NCBI RefSeq assembly: GCF_002895435.1
Contig: NZ_POYJ01000003.1
Coordinates: 124,001 to 188,000 of the forward strand
DNA length: 64,000 nucleotides
Direction: 5' to 3'
DNA from: Aquimarina sediminis
GTDB lineage: Bacteria; Bacteroidota; Bacteroidia; Flavobacteriales; Flavobacteriaceae
The notes under the pieces are model-generated. The model saw nothing but the letters and a program-made list of their open reading frames with translations. It ran no database searches and was not told where the DNA came from. Positions 8,456 to 16,480 of this stretch are shown piece by piece. The position numbers and the translations under genes were made by a program. Position 1 is the stretch's first letter; every line of letters starts with the position of its first letter.

Positions 8456-10264
8456 ATGCCCATAGTCACAGCAAGAGAAGTAGCCACCGGGCTCAAACTG
8501 GATAAATTTGGTTTTATCGGCACCTTTATGGGTTGGTTGATCTTAAAAGTTACCAGAATTTCAAAAATAAATAGACAGTATGATAAACTTAGCCATTTAG
8601 AAGGAGTAGAGTATATCAGTACTACTCTGGATCTATATGGTGTTAAGTTTGAAATCCCCGAAGAGGATTTAAAACGCTTGCCAAAAGATGGTGCTTTTAT
8701 TACTTTGTCAAATCATCCTCTCGGTGGTATTGATGGGGGATTGTTGCTGAAATTAATGCTAAATCATCGATCAGATTATAAAATTATAGCAAACTTTTTG
8801 CTACATAGTTTTAAGCCTATAGAGCCGTATGTGATGCCGGTAAACCCTTTTGAAGAAAGAAAAGATGTGAAATCTAGCCTCAAAGGGCTTAAAAACGCGA
8901 TATTACATCTTAAGGACGGGAAACCTCTGGGTATTTTTCCGGCAGGAGAAGTATCCACTATTAAGGAAGGGCAGAATTATGTTGATAGACCATGGTCACC
9001 CAGCGCAATGCGGTTAGTTCAAAAAGCAAAGGTGCCTGTAATACCGATATATTTTCATGCTCGTAACAGTAGATTGTTTTATCGTCTTGCGTCTATAAGC
9101 GATACTTTGAGAACTGCTAAATTACCAAGTGAACTTTTTTCTCAGGAAAACAGAGTAATTAAAGTGCGAATTGGTAATCCGGTTTCTGTAAAAGATCAGG
9201 AAGAATATACAAACCTTGAGGATTTTACCAATTTTTTGAGAAAGAAAACGTATATGTTAGCTAATCCTTTCGAGAAAAAAACCTTGAGAGAATCAATTCC
9301 ACAAAATTTAAAATTACCAAAGTCTCCAAAAGAAATAGCTCTAGAAGGAAATATCAATGCAATAGAGACCGAATTGCAGTATTGTAGAGAAAATGACAAG
9401 CGATTATTAATCAGTAAAAATTACGAGGTTTTTCTTGCCAAGAAAAAGCATATTCCCAATGTAGTTCATGAAATAGGAAGATTACGGGAGATTACCTTCA
9501 GAGAAATAGGAGAAGGAACTAATAATTCATTAGACTTGGATCCTTTTGATGAGTATTATCATCATATGTTTTTGTGGGATAATGGAGCAAAAAAAATGGT
9601 AGGAGCATATCGTATGGGTATGGGCTCAGAGATATATGCAAGTAGGGGTGTAGATGGGTTTTACCTTCAGGATTTATTTAGATTTGAACCAGAATTACAT
9701 AAAATGATGAGCGAATCCATAGAGATGGGTAGAGCTTTTATTATTAAAGAATATCAGCAACGTCCTATGCCATTGTTTTTACTTTGGAAAGGAATAGTTC
9801 ATTGTACTCTTAGATTTCCTGATCATAAATACTTAATTGGTGGAGTTAGTATCAGTAATAAGTTTAGCAATTTTACTAAATCATTAATGATAGAGTTTAT
9901 GAAATCTCATTATTATGATCCTTATGTTGCTCAATATGTTAGACCGAAGAAAGAATTTAAGGTAAAACTAAAAGATGCGGATAAAGATTTTGTGTTTGAT
10001 GAAAGTAAAAGTGATCTCAACAAATTTGATAAAATTATTGATGAAGTAGAGCCAGGAAGTCTACGTATACCCGTTTTGATTAAAAAATATATTAAGCAAA
10101 ATGCTAAAGTAGTGGCGTTTAATGTAGATCCGTTATTTAATAATGCTGTTGATGGCTTGATGTATATTCGCATAGCTGATCTTCCTGAAAGTACCGTAAA
10201 ACCTGTAATGGAAGAATTTCAGGCAGAGTTAGAACAGAAGTACTTTAAAAATGGGGATAAGTAA
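8456..10264 (+). CDS. Bifunctional aminolipid synthase, PlsC-like plus GNAT-like (OlsF family)
   Basis: This is a 602-residue two-domain enzyme. The N-terminal half (about 50-270) is a lysophosphatidate-acyltransferase-like domain with NHPLGGIDG at 86-94 (His87 and Asp93, the HX5D form of this subfamily) and FPAGEVS near 162-168. The C-terminal half (about 300-520) is an OlsB/hemolysin-type N-acyltransferase, seen in RLREITFREIGEG and the following YRMGMG region. In studied OlsF proteins from Flavobacterium and Serratia the C-terminal domain makes the N-acyl amino acid and the N-terminal domain adds the second fatty acid, giving ornithine lipid; in Bacteroidetes glycine can be the amino acid. 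The last 90 residues are an extra tail. The actual head group is not predictable from sequence. Confidence 0.85.
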   Translation: MPIVTAREVATGLKLDKFGFIGTFMGWLILKVTRISKINRQYDKLSHLEGVEYISTTLDLYGVKFEIPEEDLKRLPKDGAFITLSNHPLGGIDGGLLLKLMLNHRSDYKIIANFLLHSFKPIEPYVMPVNPFEERKDVKSSLKGLKNAILHLKDGKPLGIFPAGEVSTIKEGQNYVDRPWSPSAMRLVQKAKVPVIPIYFHARNSRLFYRLASISDTLRTAKLPSELFSQENRVIKVRIGNPVSVKDQEEYTNLEDFTNFLRKKTYMLANPFEKKTLRESIPQNLKLPKSPKEIALEGNINAIETELQYCRENDKRLLISKNYEVFLAKKKHIPNVVHEIGRLREITFREIGEGTNNSLDLDPFDEYYHHMFLWDNGAKKMVGAYRMGMGSEIYASRGVDGFYLQDLFRFEPELHKMMSESIEMGRAFIIKEYQQRPMPLFLLWKGIVHCTLRFPDHKYLIGGVSISNKFSNFTKSLMIEFMKSHYYDPYVAQYVRPKKEFKVKLKDADKDFVFDESKSDLNKFDKIIDEVEPGSLRIPVLIKKYIKQNAKVVAFNVDPLFNNAVDGLMYIRIADLPESTVKPVMEEFQAELEQKYFKNGDK

Positions 10265-10385
10265 ATCTACATTCTCATGTAATATCAAGTTATAGGTTTT
10301 AAATTTTTTTTTGTTTTTATTCTTAAAAAACAAAAATTAAAGTAACTTAAGAAGTGTTTTTAAAAAGACTTTAATTAATTAAGTT

Positions 10386-11597
10386 ATGGTTGTTGAATAC
10401 ATATATTTTGCGATTGCTCTTGTCGGAATTATTCTCTTTTTTTACTTAATACGAAGAGTTTTTAGATGGCTTCAAAAAAAAGCTAGTACTCTGGAGACGA
10501 ATATTTTTTTTAGCAGTAATAAAGCAATTCAGTTTTTTAGATTTATCACTCCTAGAAGAGAACGTCATATTCTAAAAGTAATAATTCGATTATTTAGAAT
10601 AACGATCAGTATTACTTTTTTGATTTTGTATCTCCCCTTTATGTTTAGTCTGGTTCCTCAGACCAAAGTATATGCAGATACTGTTTTGGGGTATATAAAA
10701 AAACCTTTATTGTTTCTCTATGATGGGCTTATTGGTTTTATTCCTAATTTGTTCTTTATTATTGTAATTTTCTTTATCACTAAATATTTGTTACGATTTT
10801 TAAAATATGTTACTAGTGAATTAGAACAAGAAGCGGTTAGGTTAGATGGATTTCATGCAGATTGGGCAAGACCAACTTTTAATCTTCTAAGGGTTATTAT
10901 AATTGCTTTTGCAGTGATTATAATTTTCCCCTATATCCCAGGTTCCGATTCTCCTGCTTTTAAAGGTGTTTCTATTTTCTTTGGGGTACTATTTTCATTA
11001 GGCTCTACATCAGCAATTTCTAATATCGTAGCTGGTATTGTAATAACTTATATGAGACCGTTTAAAGTAGGAGATCGTGTTCAGATTGGAGAGACGATAG
11101 GTGATATTACAGATCGAAGCCTATTGGTAACAAGGGTAAAAACAATTAAGAATTTGGATATTACAATTCCTAATTCTTCTATTCTGGGAAATCATATTGT
11201 TAATTTTAGTAAAAACGCTATTGATGATGTTGGGATTATTTTGCATACTTCGGTTACTATTGGGTATGATGTTTCTAGCAATAGTGTATTGAAAGCATTG
11301 ATAGAAGGTGCAAAAAAAACAGATTTGATTTTGAAAGACCCCCTGCCATTTGTCCTGATTAAAAGCCTGGATGATTTTTATGTAAACTATGAAATCAACG
11401 CATATACCAAAAATCCCGAAAAATCTGCCATAATTTATTCAATGTTGCATGAGAATTTAAAGAATGAACTTCATAATGCAGGAATCGAAATATTATCCCC
11501 CCATTATCAGGCTATTCGAGATGGCAGTGTGTTAACGGTACCACCAGAGAATATCCCAGAGAATTATGTAAAACCTGGTTTTAAAGTAGAAAAGTAA
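10386..11597 (+). CDS. MscS-family mechanosensitive ion channel
   Basis: This is a 403-residue membrane protein with about five hydrophobic segments before residue 225, the last being the Ala/Gly/Ser-rich pore helix (FFGVLFSLGSTSAISNIVAG). The conserved MscS beta domain follows: MRPFKVGDRVQIGE, then GDITDRSLLVTRVKT and ITIPNSSILG. It releases solutes upon membrane tension after osmotic downshock. The N-terminal extension with extra helices resembles YnaI/larger MscS homologues. The gene is single and converges on the arsenic operon. Confidence 0.92.
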   Translation: MVVEYIYFAIALVGIILFFYLIRRVFRWLQKKASTLETNIFFSSNKAIQFFRFITPRRERHILKVIIRLFRITISITFLILYLPFMFSLVPQTKVYADTVLGYIKKPLLFLYDGLIGFIPNLFFIIVIFFITKYLLRFLKYVTSELEQEAVRLDGFHADWARPTFNLLRVIIIAFAVIIIFPYIPGSDSPAFKGVSIFFGVLFSLGSTSAISNIVAGIVITYMRPFKVGDRVQIGETIGDITDRSLLVTRVKTIKNLDITIPNSSILGNHIVNFSKNAIDDVGIILHTSVTIGYDVSSNSVLKALIEGAKKTDLILKDPLPFVLIKSLDDFYVNYEINAYTKNPEKSAIIYSMLHENLKNELHNAGIEILSPHYQAIRDGSVLTVPPENIPENYVKPGFKVEK

Positions 11598-11647
11598 GGT
11601 ATTATAGATAACTTTAAGAAATGATTTAAAGACTGTAAATAAATAAA

Positions 11648-11681
11648 AAGATTCCAGAGTATTAGAGTTTACTCTGGAATC
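11648..11681. terminator. Hairpin between mscS-type gene and arsC
   Basis: A perfect 13-bp inverted repeat (11648-11660 with 11669-11681) with an 8-base loop sits between two convergent genes, 11 bases past the arsC stop. It is preceded by an A5 run, so on the minus strand a T-tract follows; on the plus strand the T run is poor. Confidence 0.65.
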
Positions 11682-11691
11682 TATAAAATCA

Positions 11692-12120
11692 TTAAATCTG
11701 TGTTTGATGAGATATATTTTTCTCTACAAAGTCTTTGCAATATTCTTTAATTTGATTTCTTGTTTTTGCGAATGCGGCATGAATCTCTTCATTTGTACCT
11801 TCTACTTTTGAAGGGTCAAAGAAGTTGTAGTGTAGGCGCTTTGCTTTGCCGGGGAAAAAAGGGCACCTTTCTTTGGCATTGTCACATACAGTGATGATAT
11901 ATTCAAATTTAATATCTATGTATTCATCCAAGTTATTAGAAGTATGGCTTGAGATATCAATGCCGTCTTCTTGCATGATTGCAATTGCTTTTGGGTTTAC
12001 CCCATGTGTTTCAACTCCTGCACTGTAGACAATAGCATTGTCTTTTACAAAATACTTCAAATATCCTTCTGCCATTTGACTTCGGCAAGAATTACCTGTG
12101 CATAGTACTAAAATGTTCAT
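11692..12120 (-). CDS. arsC: Thioredoxin-coupled arsenate reductase (ArsC, low-molecular-weight phosphatase type)
   Basis: The enzyme reduces arsenate to arsenite. This 142-residue protein starts with the phosphatase P-loop C7-TGNSC-R13, and the second and third redox cysteines are Cys79 and Cys86 (VCDNAKERC), which matches the three-Cys shuttle of the pI258-type reductase rather than the glutaredoxin type. It is the last gene of the four-gene arsR operon on the minus strand. No ArsB or Acr3 arsenite exporter is in this operon or elsewhere in the window. Confidence 0.92.
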   Translation of the reverse strand: MNILVLCTGNSCRSQMAEGYLKYFVKDNAIVYSAGVETHGVNPKAIAIMQEDGIDISSHTSNNLDEYIDIKFEYIITVCDNAKERCPFFPGKAKRLHYNFFDPSKVEGTNEEIHAAFAKTRNQIKEYCKDFVEKNISHQTQI

Positions 12121-12134
12121 AATGTGGTGTGTGG

Positions 12135-12632
12135 TTATATTATTTTTTTACTTCTACGTTCTAATATGGTATTGTCATACCAGTTGTTGTTTAATCGTGC
12201 AATTTTTTCTCTATATCCTATTTCTCTAAAACCTAAATGTTTATGTAGCTCTATGCTAGCTTTGTTACTACTAAATATACCTGCTTGTAATGTCCAGAAT
12301 CCATTGTTTTCACTTTCTTTAATCAATTGGGATAAAAGTAGTTTTCCTATACCAAAACCTCTATATTTTGATGTTATATAAATGCTAATTTCGGCAACAC
12401 CCTTATATACTTCTCTTTTTGAGGCAGGTGATAGAGCTGCCCAACCTACTATAGCCTCATTAATAATAGCTTTAATTCTGCATAATTTTATATGCGAATT
12501 GTTAAATGTATCCCAGGTTGGAACTTTTGTTTCAAAAGTGGCTTTTTCTGTATCGATCCCTTCCTGGTAAATAGCAGATATGTATGGCCAGTCTTTTTCT
12601 GTAAAATGTGTTATTTGTATTGTTTTATCCAT
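12135..12632 (-). CDS. GNAT acetyltransferase, phosphinothricin/arsinothricin type (ArsN1-like)
   Basis: This is a 165-residue GNAT protein. The N-terminal ISAIYQEGIDTEKATFET stretch is the hallmark of the phosphinothricin acetyltransferase (Pat/Bar) branch, and the acetyl-CoA loop RGFGIG is at 91-96, followed by NKASIELHKHLGF. In arsenic operons such genes (ArsN1) acetylate the amino group of the arsenic antibiotic arsinothricin; the position between DUF6428 and arsC supports this. Methionine sulfoximine or phosphinothricin remain possible substrates. The gap to arsC is 14 bases and to the upstream gene 3 bases. Confidence 0.78.
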   Translation of the reverse strand: MDKTIQITHFTEKDWPYISAIYQEGIDTEKATFETKVPTWDTFNNSHIKLCRIKAIINEAIVGWAALSPASKREVYKGVAEISIYITSKYRGFGIGKLLLSQLIKESENNGFWTLQAGIFSSNKASIELHKHLGFREIGYREKIARLNNNWYDNTILERRSKKII

Positions 12633-12635
12633 TCA

Positions 12636-13115
12636 TTAACAGCAGCCGCTACCCGGAGCACAGGTGTTTGTTTCATTTGTTTCTGGAATACCACAAACCT
12701 CTTTTGCTTTACAATCGGTAGGGTTTACAGTTAATTTCATGATCAATTGCTTTTCTTTAATTTCAAAATCAGCGATATGTAATTGAGCAGTATGAAACAT
12801 TGAATTGCCATATTCTATTTTTACTACGGCATCCATTTCATATGCTTTCATCGTCCCCACTTTTCTTAGTATCCCCAGGGCTTTATAGGTGCTCATATAA
12901 TCTGTTTTTCCTAGCTCCTTTGGACTTTCCCAAAGCTGAATTATAGTTTCTTTCCAAAAGTCGGTACCAGCACCACAATCTACTGCATCTACCGTGATAT
13001 GTTTTACTTCGGTAATATGGTAGTTGGTTCCTGCTAACATCCCGGGAGCGTATTCAAATAATAAGGATTTATCCTGATGTTCTGCTAATAGTGATATAAA
13101 GTCTGATGTATTCAT
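12636..13115 (-). CDS. DUF6428 family protein with Cys-rich tail, arsenic operon
   Basis: This is a soluble protein of 159 residues counted from the ATG at 13115; an upstream in-frame ATG (13142) would overlap arsR and add nine residues, so the inner start is preferred. The body has a conserved HITEVKHITVDAVDCGAG region and ends in a Thr/Cys-rich tail, CAPGSGCC, likely to bind arsenite or another soft metal. I match it to DUF6428, which is regularly found next to ArsR in Bacteroidetes arsenic operons; its function is unknown. A chaperone-like role (as for ArsD) is speculation. Confidence 0.65.
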   Translation of the reverse strand: MNTSDFISLLAEHQDKSLLFEYAPGMLAGTNYHITEVKHITVDAVDCGAGTDFWKETIIQLWESPKELGKTDYMSTYKALGILRKVGTMKAYEMDAVVKIEYGNSMFHTAQLHIADFEIKEKQLIMKLTVNPTDCKAKEVCGIPETNETNTCAPGSGCC

Positions 13116-13135
13116 AGATTTTAAAATTGTATTAA

Positions 13136-13459
13136 TTAACAACAGTTCATTTTGGTGTTGTTGAAAAATGAGTTAAGGTTTTTTTGTAAAACATTCCATC
13201 GATCAATATCGATACAGTAACATATGCTTTTACCTTCTATTTCCCCTTTTAGCAATCCAATGCTTTTGAGTTCTTTAAGGTGCTGGGATATTGTTGCCTG
13301 AGCTAATCCTATCTCTTCTACAAGGTCATTGCAGATGCAAGTATCTTGTTTGCTGATATATTGAAGAATAGCAATACGTGCCGGATGCCCTAGTATTTTA
13401 AAAAACTGAGCCAACTCATTTTGTTGCTGATCAAATATTTGTGTTTTGGTTATTCCCAT
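13136..13459 (-). CDS. arsR: ArsR-family metalloregulator
   Basis: This is a 107-residue winged-helix repressor. The helix-turn-helix lies at about 49-68 (LAQATISQHLKEL). Just before it is CIC (Cys41, Cys43), the position of the arsenite-sensing pair in many ArsR proteins (ELCVCDL), with additional cysteines at 80, 82, 106 and 107. It is the first gene of the operon arsR-DUF6428-GNAT-arsC. A perfect 16-bp palindrome 11 bases before the start codon is the likely operator, implying self-repression relieved by arsenite. Confidence 0.9.
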   Translation of the reverse strand: MGITKTQIFDQQQNELAQFFKILGHPARIAILQYISKQDTCICNDLVEEIGLAQATISQHLKELKSIGLLKGEIEGKSICYCIDIDRWNVLQKNLNSFFNNTKMNCC

Positions 13460-13470
13460 ACCTGTTATTA

Positions 13471-13486
13471 TAATATTGCAATATTA
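13471..13486. promoter_or_regulatory. Probable ArsR operator (16-bp perfect palindrome)
   Basis: TAATATTGCAATATTA is exactly self-complementary and lies between the arsR start codon and the hairpin ending the upstream gene. ArsR/SmtB repressors bind such AT-rich dyads over the promoter. Position and symmetry support the call; binding is inferred. Confidence 0.65.
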
Positions 13487-13497
13487 CGATAATAAGA

Positions 13498-13540
13498 TTA
13501 ATAAAAAAATCAGAATTTTGAATTCTGATTTTTTTATTAA
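13498..13540. terminator. Strong bidirectional terminator after the TM2 gene
   Basis: The repeat is a perfect 20-bp inverted repeat (13498-13517 with 13521-13540) with a 3-base loop, and contains A7 and T7 runs. It begins directly at the TM2 gene stop (13542) and separates it from arsR. Confidence 0.85.
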
Positions 13541-13541
13541 T

Positions 13542-13913
13542 CTAGAACCAAGGCTTTTTACCGACTTGATAAGTTTGATAGAATTCATCATCTGATTTAG
13601 TAAGGTAGATAATACCTTCAATTAAACCAATAAATGAACCAATACCACAAGTAACAAAAGTTATAACAATTTGTATTATACCTTCTTTAGTGTATCCTAA
13701 CATAAACTTATGTATCCCAAAACCTCCTAATAAGATCCCTAGGATACCCGCTAGCATTTTTTTGTTTTCGGTAGAGCTAACAATTTCTTTAGCTTCTTCA
13801 GCAAAATCACTTGCAGCTTCCTTAGCTTCTTCGGCAAAATCTTTTGCAGCGTCGGCTGCATTTTCTACTCCTTTTTTTATATCGTCTCCTAAGTTATTTT
13901 CTTCTTGACTCAT
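13542..13913 (-). CDS. TM2 domain-containing membrane protein
   Basis: From the ATG at 13913 the protein is 123 residues. An in-frame ATG 17 codons upstream (13964) gives an implausible hydrophobic lead and is not used. The N-terminal 45 residues are acidic and alanine-rich with imperfect repeats (AADAAKDFAEEAKEAASDFAEEAKE), then comes the TM2 domain: two hydrophobic segments with the GGFGIHKFMLG turn between them, and a closing GLIEGIIYL. TM2 proteins are small membrane proteins of unknown function in bacteria. Confidence 0.85.
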   Translation of the reverse strand: MSQEENNLGDDIKKGVENAADAAKDFAEEAKEAASDFAEEAKEIVSSTENKKMLAGILGILLGGFGIHKFMLGYTKEGIIQIVITFVTCGIGSFIGLIEGIIYLTKSDDEFYQTYQVGKKPWF

Positions 13914-14061
13914 AGTTGTTGAAAAATGATTATTAGTTTGGAGAAAATTACGAAAAAATATCAATTAAAGATTGAAAGATGAGTAAGAATATTAATCATA
14001 TTGTTTTCGGTACGCAAAATCTCTATGCAATAACTCGCTTTTAATCAATCATATTTATCGT

Positions 14062-14069
14062 TATATTTG
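14062..14069 (+). promoter_or_regulatory. Bacteroidetes -7 box (TATATTTG) for the DUF805 gene
   Basis: TATATTTG matches TAnnTTTG and lies 27 bases before the ATG at 14097. Confidence 0.5.
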
Positions 14070-14096
14070 AGAATACTAACTAATAAATAAACCTAT

Positions 14097-14438
14097 ATGA
14101 ATTGGTACTTAAAAGCTTTAAAGAACTACGTAGGATTTTCGGGAAGAGCCAGGCGTAAGGAGTATTGGATGTTTGTTTTGTTTAATACTGTTATTATGTA
14201 TGGACTGGTTATTCTTGGGACAGTTTTAGAGATTGGTCTTTTGGCAACACTTGGTGGTATTTATTTCTTGGCAACACTCATACCTAGTATTGCAGTTGCT
14301 GTGCGCAGAATGCATGATGTAGATAAGGATTGGTGGTACATGCTAATACCGATCTACAATTTAATTCTTGCATTTACTGAAGGAACAAAAGGTGATAACC
14401 AATATGGTCCTGATCCAAAAGCTGGTGCTTCAGAATAG
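14097..14438 (+). CDS. DUF805 family membrane protein
   Basis: This is a 113-residue protein with the DUF805 pattern: N-terminal FSGRARRKEYW, three hydrophobic segments, and the loop VRRMHDVDKDWW, with a C-terminal GTKGDNQYGPDP. The family (YhaH and relatives in E. coli) consists of small inner-membrane proteins of unknown function. It is a single gene with its own promoter box and strong terminator. Confidence 0.9.
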   Translation: MNWYLKALKNYVGFSGRARRKEYWMFVLFNTVIMYGLVILGTVLEIGLLATLGGIYFLATLIPSIAVAVRRMHDVDKDWWYMLIPIYNLILAFTEGTKGDNQYGPDPKAGASE

Positions 14439-14459
14439 AGAAGAACTTTATTACAATAC

Positions 14460-14489
14460 AAAAAAGGTTGGCATATGCCAACCTTTTTT
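14460..14489. terminator. Bidirectional terminator between DUF805 and VOC genes
   Basis: A perfect palindrome centred on GGCATATGCC with A6 and T6 flanks lies between two convergent genes. Confidence 0.9.
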
Positions 14490-14510
14490 ATTGATCTTAA
14501 TTCATGTGTT

Positions 14511-14894
14511 TTACAAGAAAGCTTTATCAATTGGTTCCCAAAGTTCTATTTTATTACCTTCGGGATCTATAATCCATCCAAATTTACCATATTCATATTC
14601 TTCTATTTTGTCTATAACAGTCACCCCTTCCTTTTTAAGAACTTCCAAAAGTTTGGTGAGGTTTTCTACCCTAAAATTCATCATAAAATCCTTTTTGCTG
14701 GGAGTAAAATACTTTGTGTCATCTTTAAAAGGACTCCACTGAGTTGAACAATCATTACCTTCTTTGTCTTTCCACCAGAATGTGCATCCGTACTCATCCG
14801 TGTTAAACCCGAGGTGGTCTCTGTACCAATCTTTTGTTTTTTGTGGATCTGTAGTTTTAAAAAACACACCTCCAATTCCAGTTACTCGTTTCAT
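14511..14894 (-). CDS. VOC family protein (glyoxalase/bleomycin-resistance fold)
   Basis: This 127-residue protein shows two beta-alpha-beta-beta-beta modules of the vicinal oxygen chelate fold. The first begins GGVFFKTTDPQKTKDWYRDHLGF, the second FMMNFRVENLTKLLEVLKKEGV, and the end IIDPEGNKIELWEP carries the usual Glu metal ligand. The substrate of such single VOC proteins cannot be predicted. It is a stand-alone gene 43 bases after the DUF1801 gene on the same strand and could be co-transcribed with it. Confidence 0.85.
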   Translation of the reverse strand: MKRVTGIGGVFFKTTDPQKTKDWYRDHLGFNTDEYGCTFWWKDKEGNDCSTQWSPFKDDTKYFTPSKKDFMMNFRVENLTKLLEVLKKEGVTVIDKIEEYEYGKFGWIIDPEGNKIELWEPIDKAFL

Positions 14895-14937
14895 AAATTA
14901 TATTGTTATATATACTATTAATGGTTGTGTAAAACCT

Positions 14938-15396
14938 CTATTTCTTTTTTACATTAGATTCATAAATTTCTATCCATTTTTTTGGAGTCATTTTTGTTGC
15001 TAACTGCCCAATAAGCTCCATAGGTATTTGCTCTATTTTTTTGAATCGTATACAACTTTTGCCCATGTCAAGTTTTGTTTTAACATGCTTAGGGTATTCA
15101 GTAACAAACCAATCCATTAATGTTTTGTCTGCATAAATACCACTATGATAAACGGCGATGAAATTCTTTTGCGAAGCAATATTCATAAAAGGTAGCGGTA
15201 GTTTAGAGTCACAGTGATAGCCATCGGGATAGATACTATGAGGTACAACATATCCGATCATGCCATAGCTAATTTCTTCAGAAAACCCTTTTGGAAGGTT
15301 GTCTTTTATTACTTTTCTAAGAATGCCCATTACTTCTTGTCTTTCCTTAGGAATTGCATTTATGTATTCATCGGGTGTTTTGGCGTCATATTGCAT
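14938..15396 (-). CDS. DUF1801 (YdhG/YjhX-like) protein
   Basis: This is a 152-residue soluble protein. It has the DUF1801 pattern TPDEYINAIPKERQEVMGILRKVI at the N-terminus, a SYGMIGYVVP centre, and a C-terminal CIRFKKIEQIPMELIGQL. The fold is related to the frataxin/YdhG group; the function is unknown. It lies upstream of the VOC gene and downstream of the DUF4199 gene, all on the minus strand. Confidence 0.8.
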   Translation of the reverse strand: MQYDAKTPDEYINAIPKERQEVMGILRKVIKDNLPKGFSEEISYGMIGYVVPHSIYPDGYHCDSKLPLPFMNIASQKNFIAVYHSGIYADKTLMDWFVTEYPKHVKTKLDMGKSCIRFKKIEQIPMELIGQLATKMTPKKWIEIYESNVKKK

Positions 15397-15424
15397 TGTT
15401 AAAGAATATGTTTTGTTATTATAT

Positions 15425-15937
15425 TCACTCAGGTTTACGTTGTAATATGAATGCCGAAATTAGAGAAATTATAAATCCAATGATAAATACGGTTACAGCC
15501 ATAAGTAGAAAACTCATATATGCATTAGAAAACAATTCTTTTTGAGCCTCTAGCTCTTTTAGTTTAATCTGAAACTCTGAAGGAGGAAGAGAAGACTTCA
15601 TTTTTTCGGCATAATGGGCATAGTATTCTGATACAAAATCTGGATTAATAAGTTTGTTATAAACAATATCCAGTAGTCCAAAGGCTAGTGAGGCAAATAG
15701 GGTAATTAGTATTCCAATCAAAAAAGCTTTTCCAAAAGAAACCAGCCCATTATTTTCTTTATCTCTATAGTGTTTTATCCCAAAGAAAACAAAAAGAAGA
15801 GATACTATAATGCCTGCATATCCTATTATCTCTTGAATAGAGTAATCTAGTTTTTTTCCAAGAAACCAGCTCAGAAGTGCAAGTAAGCATATGCTAATAG
15901 CACTATAAATTCCGTAACGCAAAATTGTGTTTTTCAT
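15425..15937 (-). CDS. DUF4199 family membrane protein
   Basis: This is a 170-residue protein with four hydrophobic segments (about 9-28, 38-56, 70-95, 140-163) and a hydrophilic, Lys/Glu-rich stretch between the third and fourth. This matches DUF4199, a Bacteroidetes family of unknown function. A -7 box (15965-15972) lies 28 bases upstream, and a dyad TCATACT-aa-AGTATGA lies about 44 bases before the expected transcription start. The next gene upstream encodes a membrane-bound LuxR-type regulator, a plausible controller. Confidence 0.75.
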   Translation of the reverse strand: MKNTILRYGIYSAISICLLALLSWFLGKKLDYSIQEIIGYAGIIVSLLFVFFGIKHYRDKENNGLVSFGKAFLIGILITLFASLAFGLLDIVYNKLINPDFVSEYYAHYAEKMKSSLPPSEFQIKLKELEAQKELFSNAYMSFLLMAVTVFIIGFIISLISAFILQRKPE

Positions 15938-15964
15938 ATGATATAATTATTTAAAGATATAATC

Positions 15965-15972
15965 CAAAACTA
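15965..15972 (-). promoter_or_regulatory. Bacteroidetes -7 box for the DUF4199 gene
   Basis: On the minus strand the sequence is TAGTTTTG, matching TAnnTTTG, 28 bases before the ATG at 15937. Confidence 0.5.
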
Positions 15973-15994
15973 GATCCGAATCATAAAAAATCAC

Positions 15995-16010
15995 TCATAC
16001 TAAAGTATGA
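15995..16010. promoter_or_regulatory. Candidate regulator-binding dyad upstream of the DUF4199 promoter
   Basis: TCATACT and AGTATGA form a perfect 7-bp inverted repeat separated by two bases, near -44 of the presumed start. The neighbouring gene encodes a LuxR-type DNA-binding protein, which usually recognises such short dyads. Confidence 0.4.
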
Positions 16011-16030
16011 AATTTGAAGGATTTAGCTAA

Positions 16031-16055
16031 AAATCATACTAATGTGGTATGATTT
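16031..16055 (-). terminator. Hairpin overlapping the stop of the LuxR-type gene
   Basis: A 9-bp perfect inverted repeat (16031-16039 with 16047-16055) overlaps the stop codon; on the minus strand it is followed by a short T run. The arm contains the same TCATAC word as the dyad 35 bases away. Confidence 0.5.
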
Positions 16056-16455
16056 GTAGTTCTTTTGCGATTTGTATGGCTTGGGTACGTCGTTTGGCAT
16101 CTAGTTTAACCAATACACTAGAAACATGAGTTTTTATAGTACTTTCTGAAACAAAAAGCTTTTCTGCTATCTCTTTATTTGATAGGCCTATAGCAACCTG
16201 ACATAAAACCTCATATTCGCGTTTGCTTAGCCCTAATACTTTGATTTTTTGATGATCTATTTCAGGAAGTGAGGCTTTCTTCGAATGTAGGACTCTCTTG
16301 TTTATGATTACTCCAATTATAAAAAACACTATAGCGATGATAGCGATTACAGTTTCTATAGATGAATCTCCAGCTATGATACTGTATTTGCTTAGCTGAA
16401 AAAGAGCTAATATTGCAATTACTAGAGCAGCAAAAATAAAAATGGTTTTCCTCAC
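16039..16455 (-). CDS. Short membrane-bound LuxR-type transcription regulator
   Basis: This is a 138-residue protein with two predicted membrane helices (about 5-23 and 33-53) followed by a LuxR/GerE helix-turn-helix at 76-133: LSKREYEVLCQVAIGLSNKEIAEKLFVSESTIKTH with the recognition helix ESTIKTHVSSVLVKL. It has no receiver or ligand-binding domain, so any signal must be sensed in the membrane. It probably acts on the adjacent DUF4199 gene, inferred from context. Confidence 0.82.
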   Translation of the reverse strand: MRKTIFIFAALVIAILALFQLSKYSIIAGDSSIETVIAIIAIVFFIIGVIINKRVLHSKKASLPEIDHQKIKVLGLSKREYEVLCQVAIGLSNKEIAEKLFVSESTIKTHVSSVLVKLDAKRRTQAIQIAKELQIIPH

Positions 16456-16480
16456 TCTATAAATGTAATAAAACTGAAAT

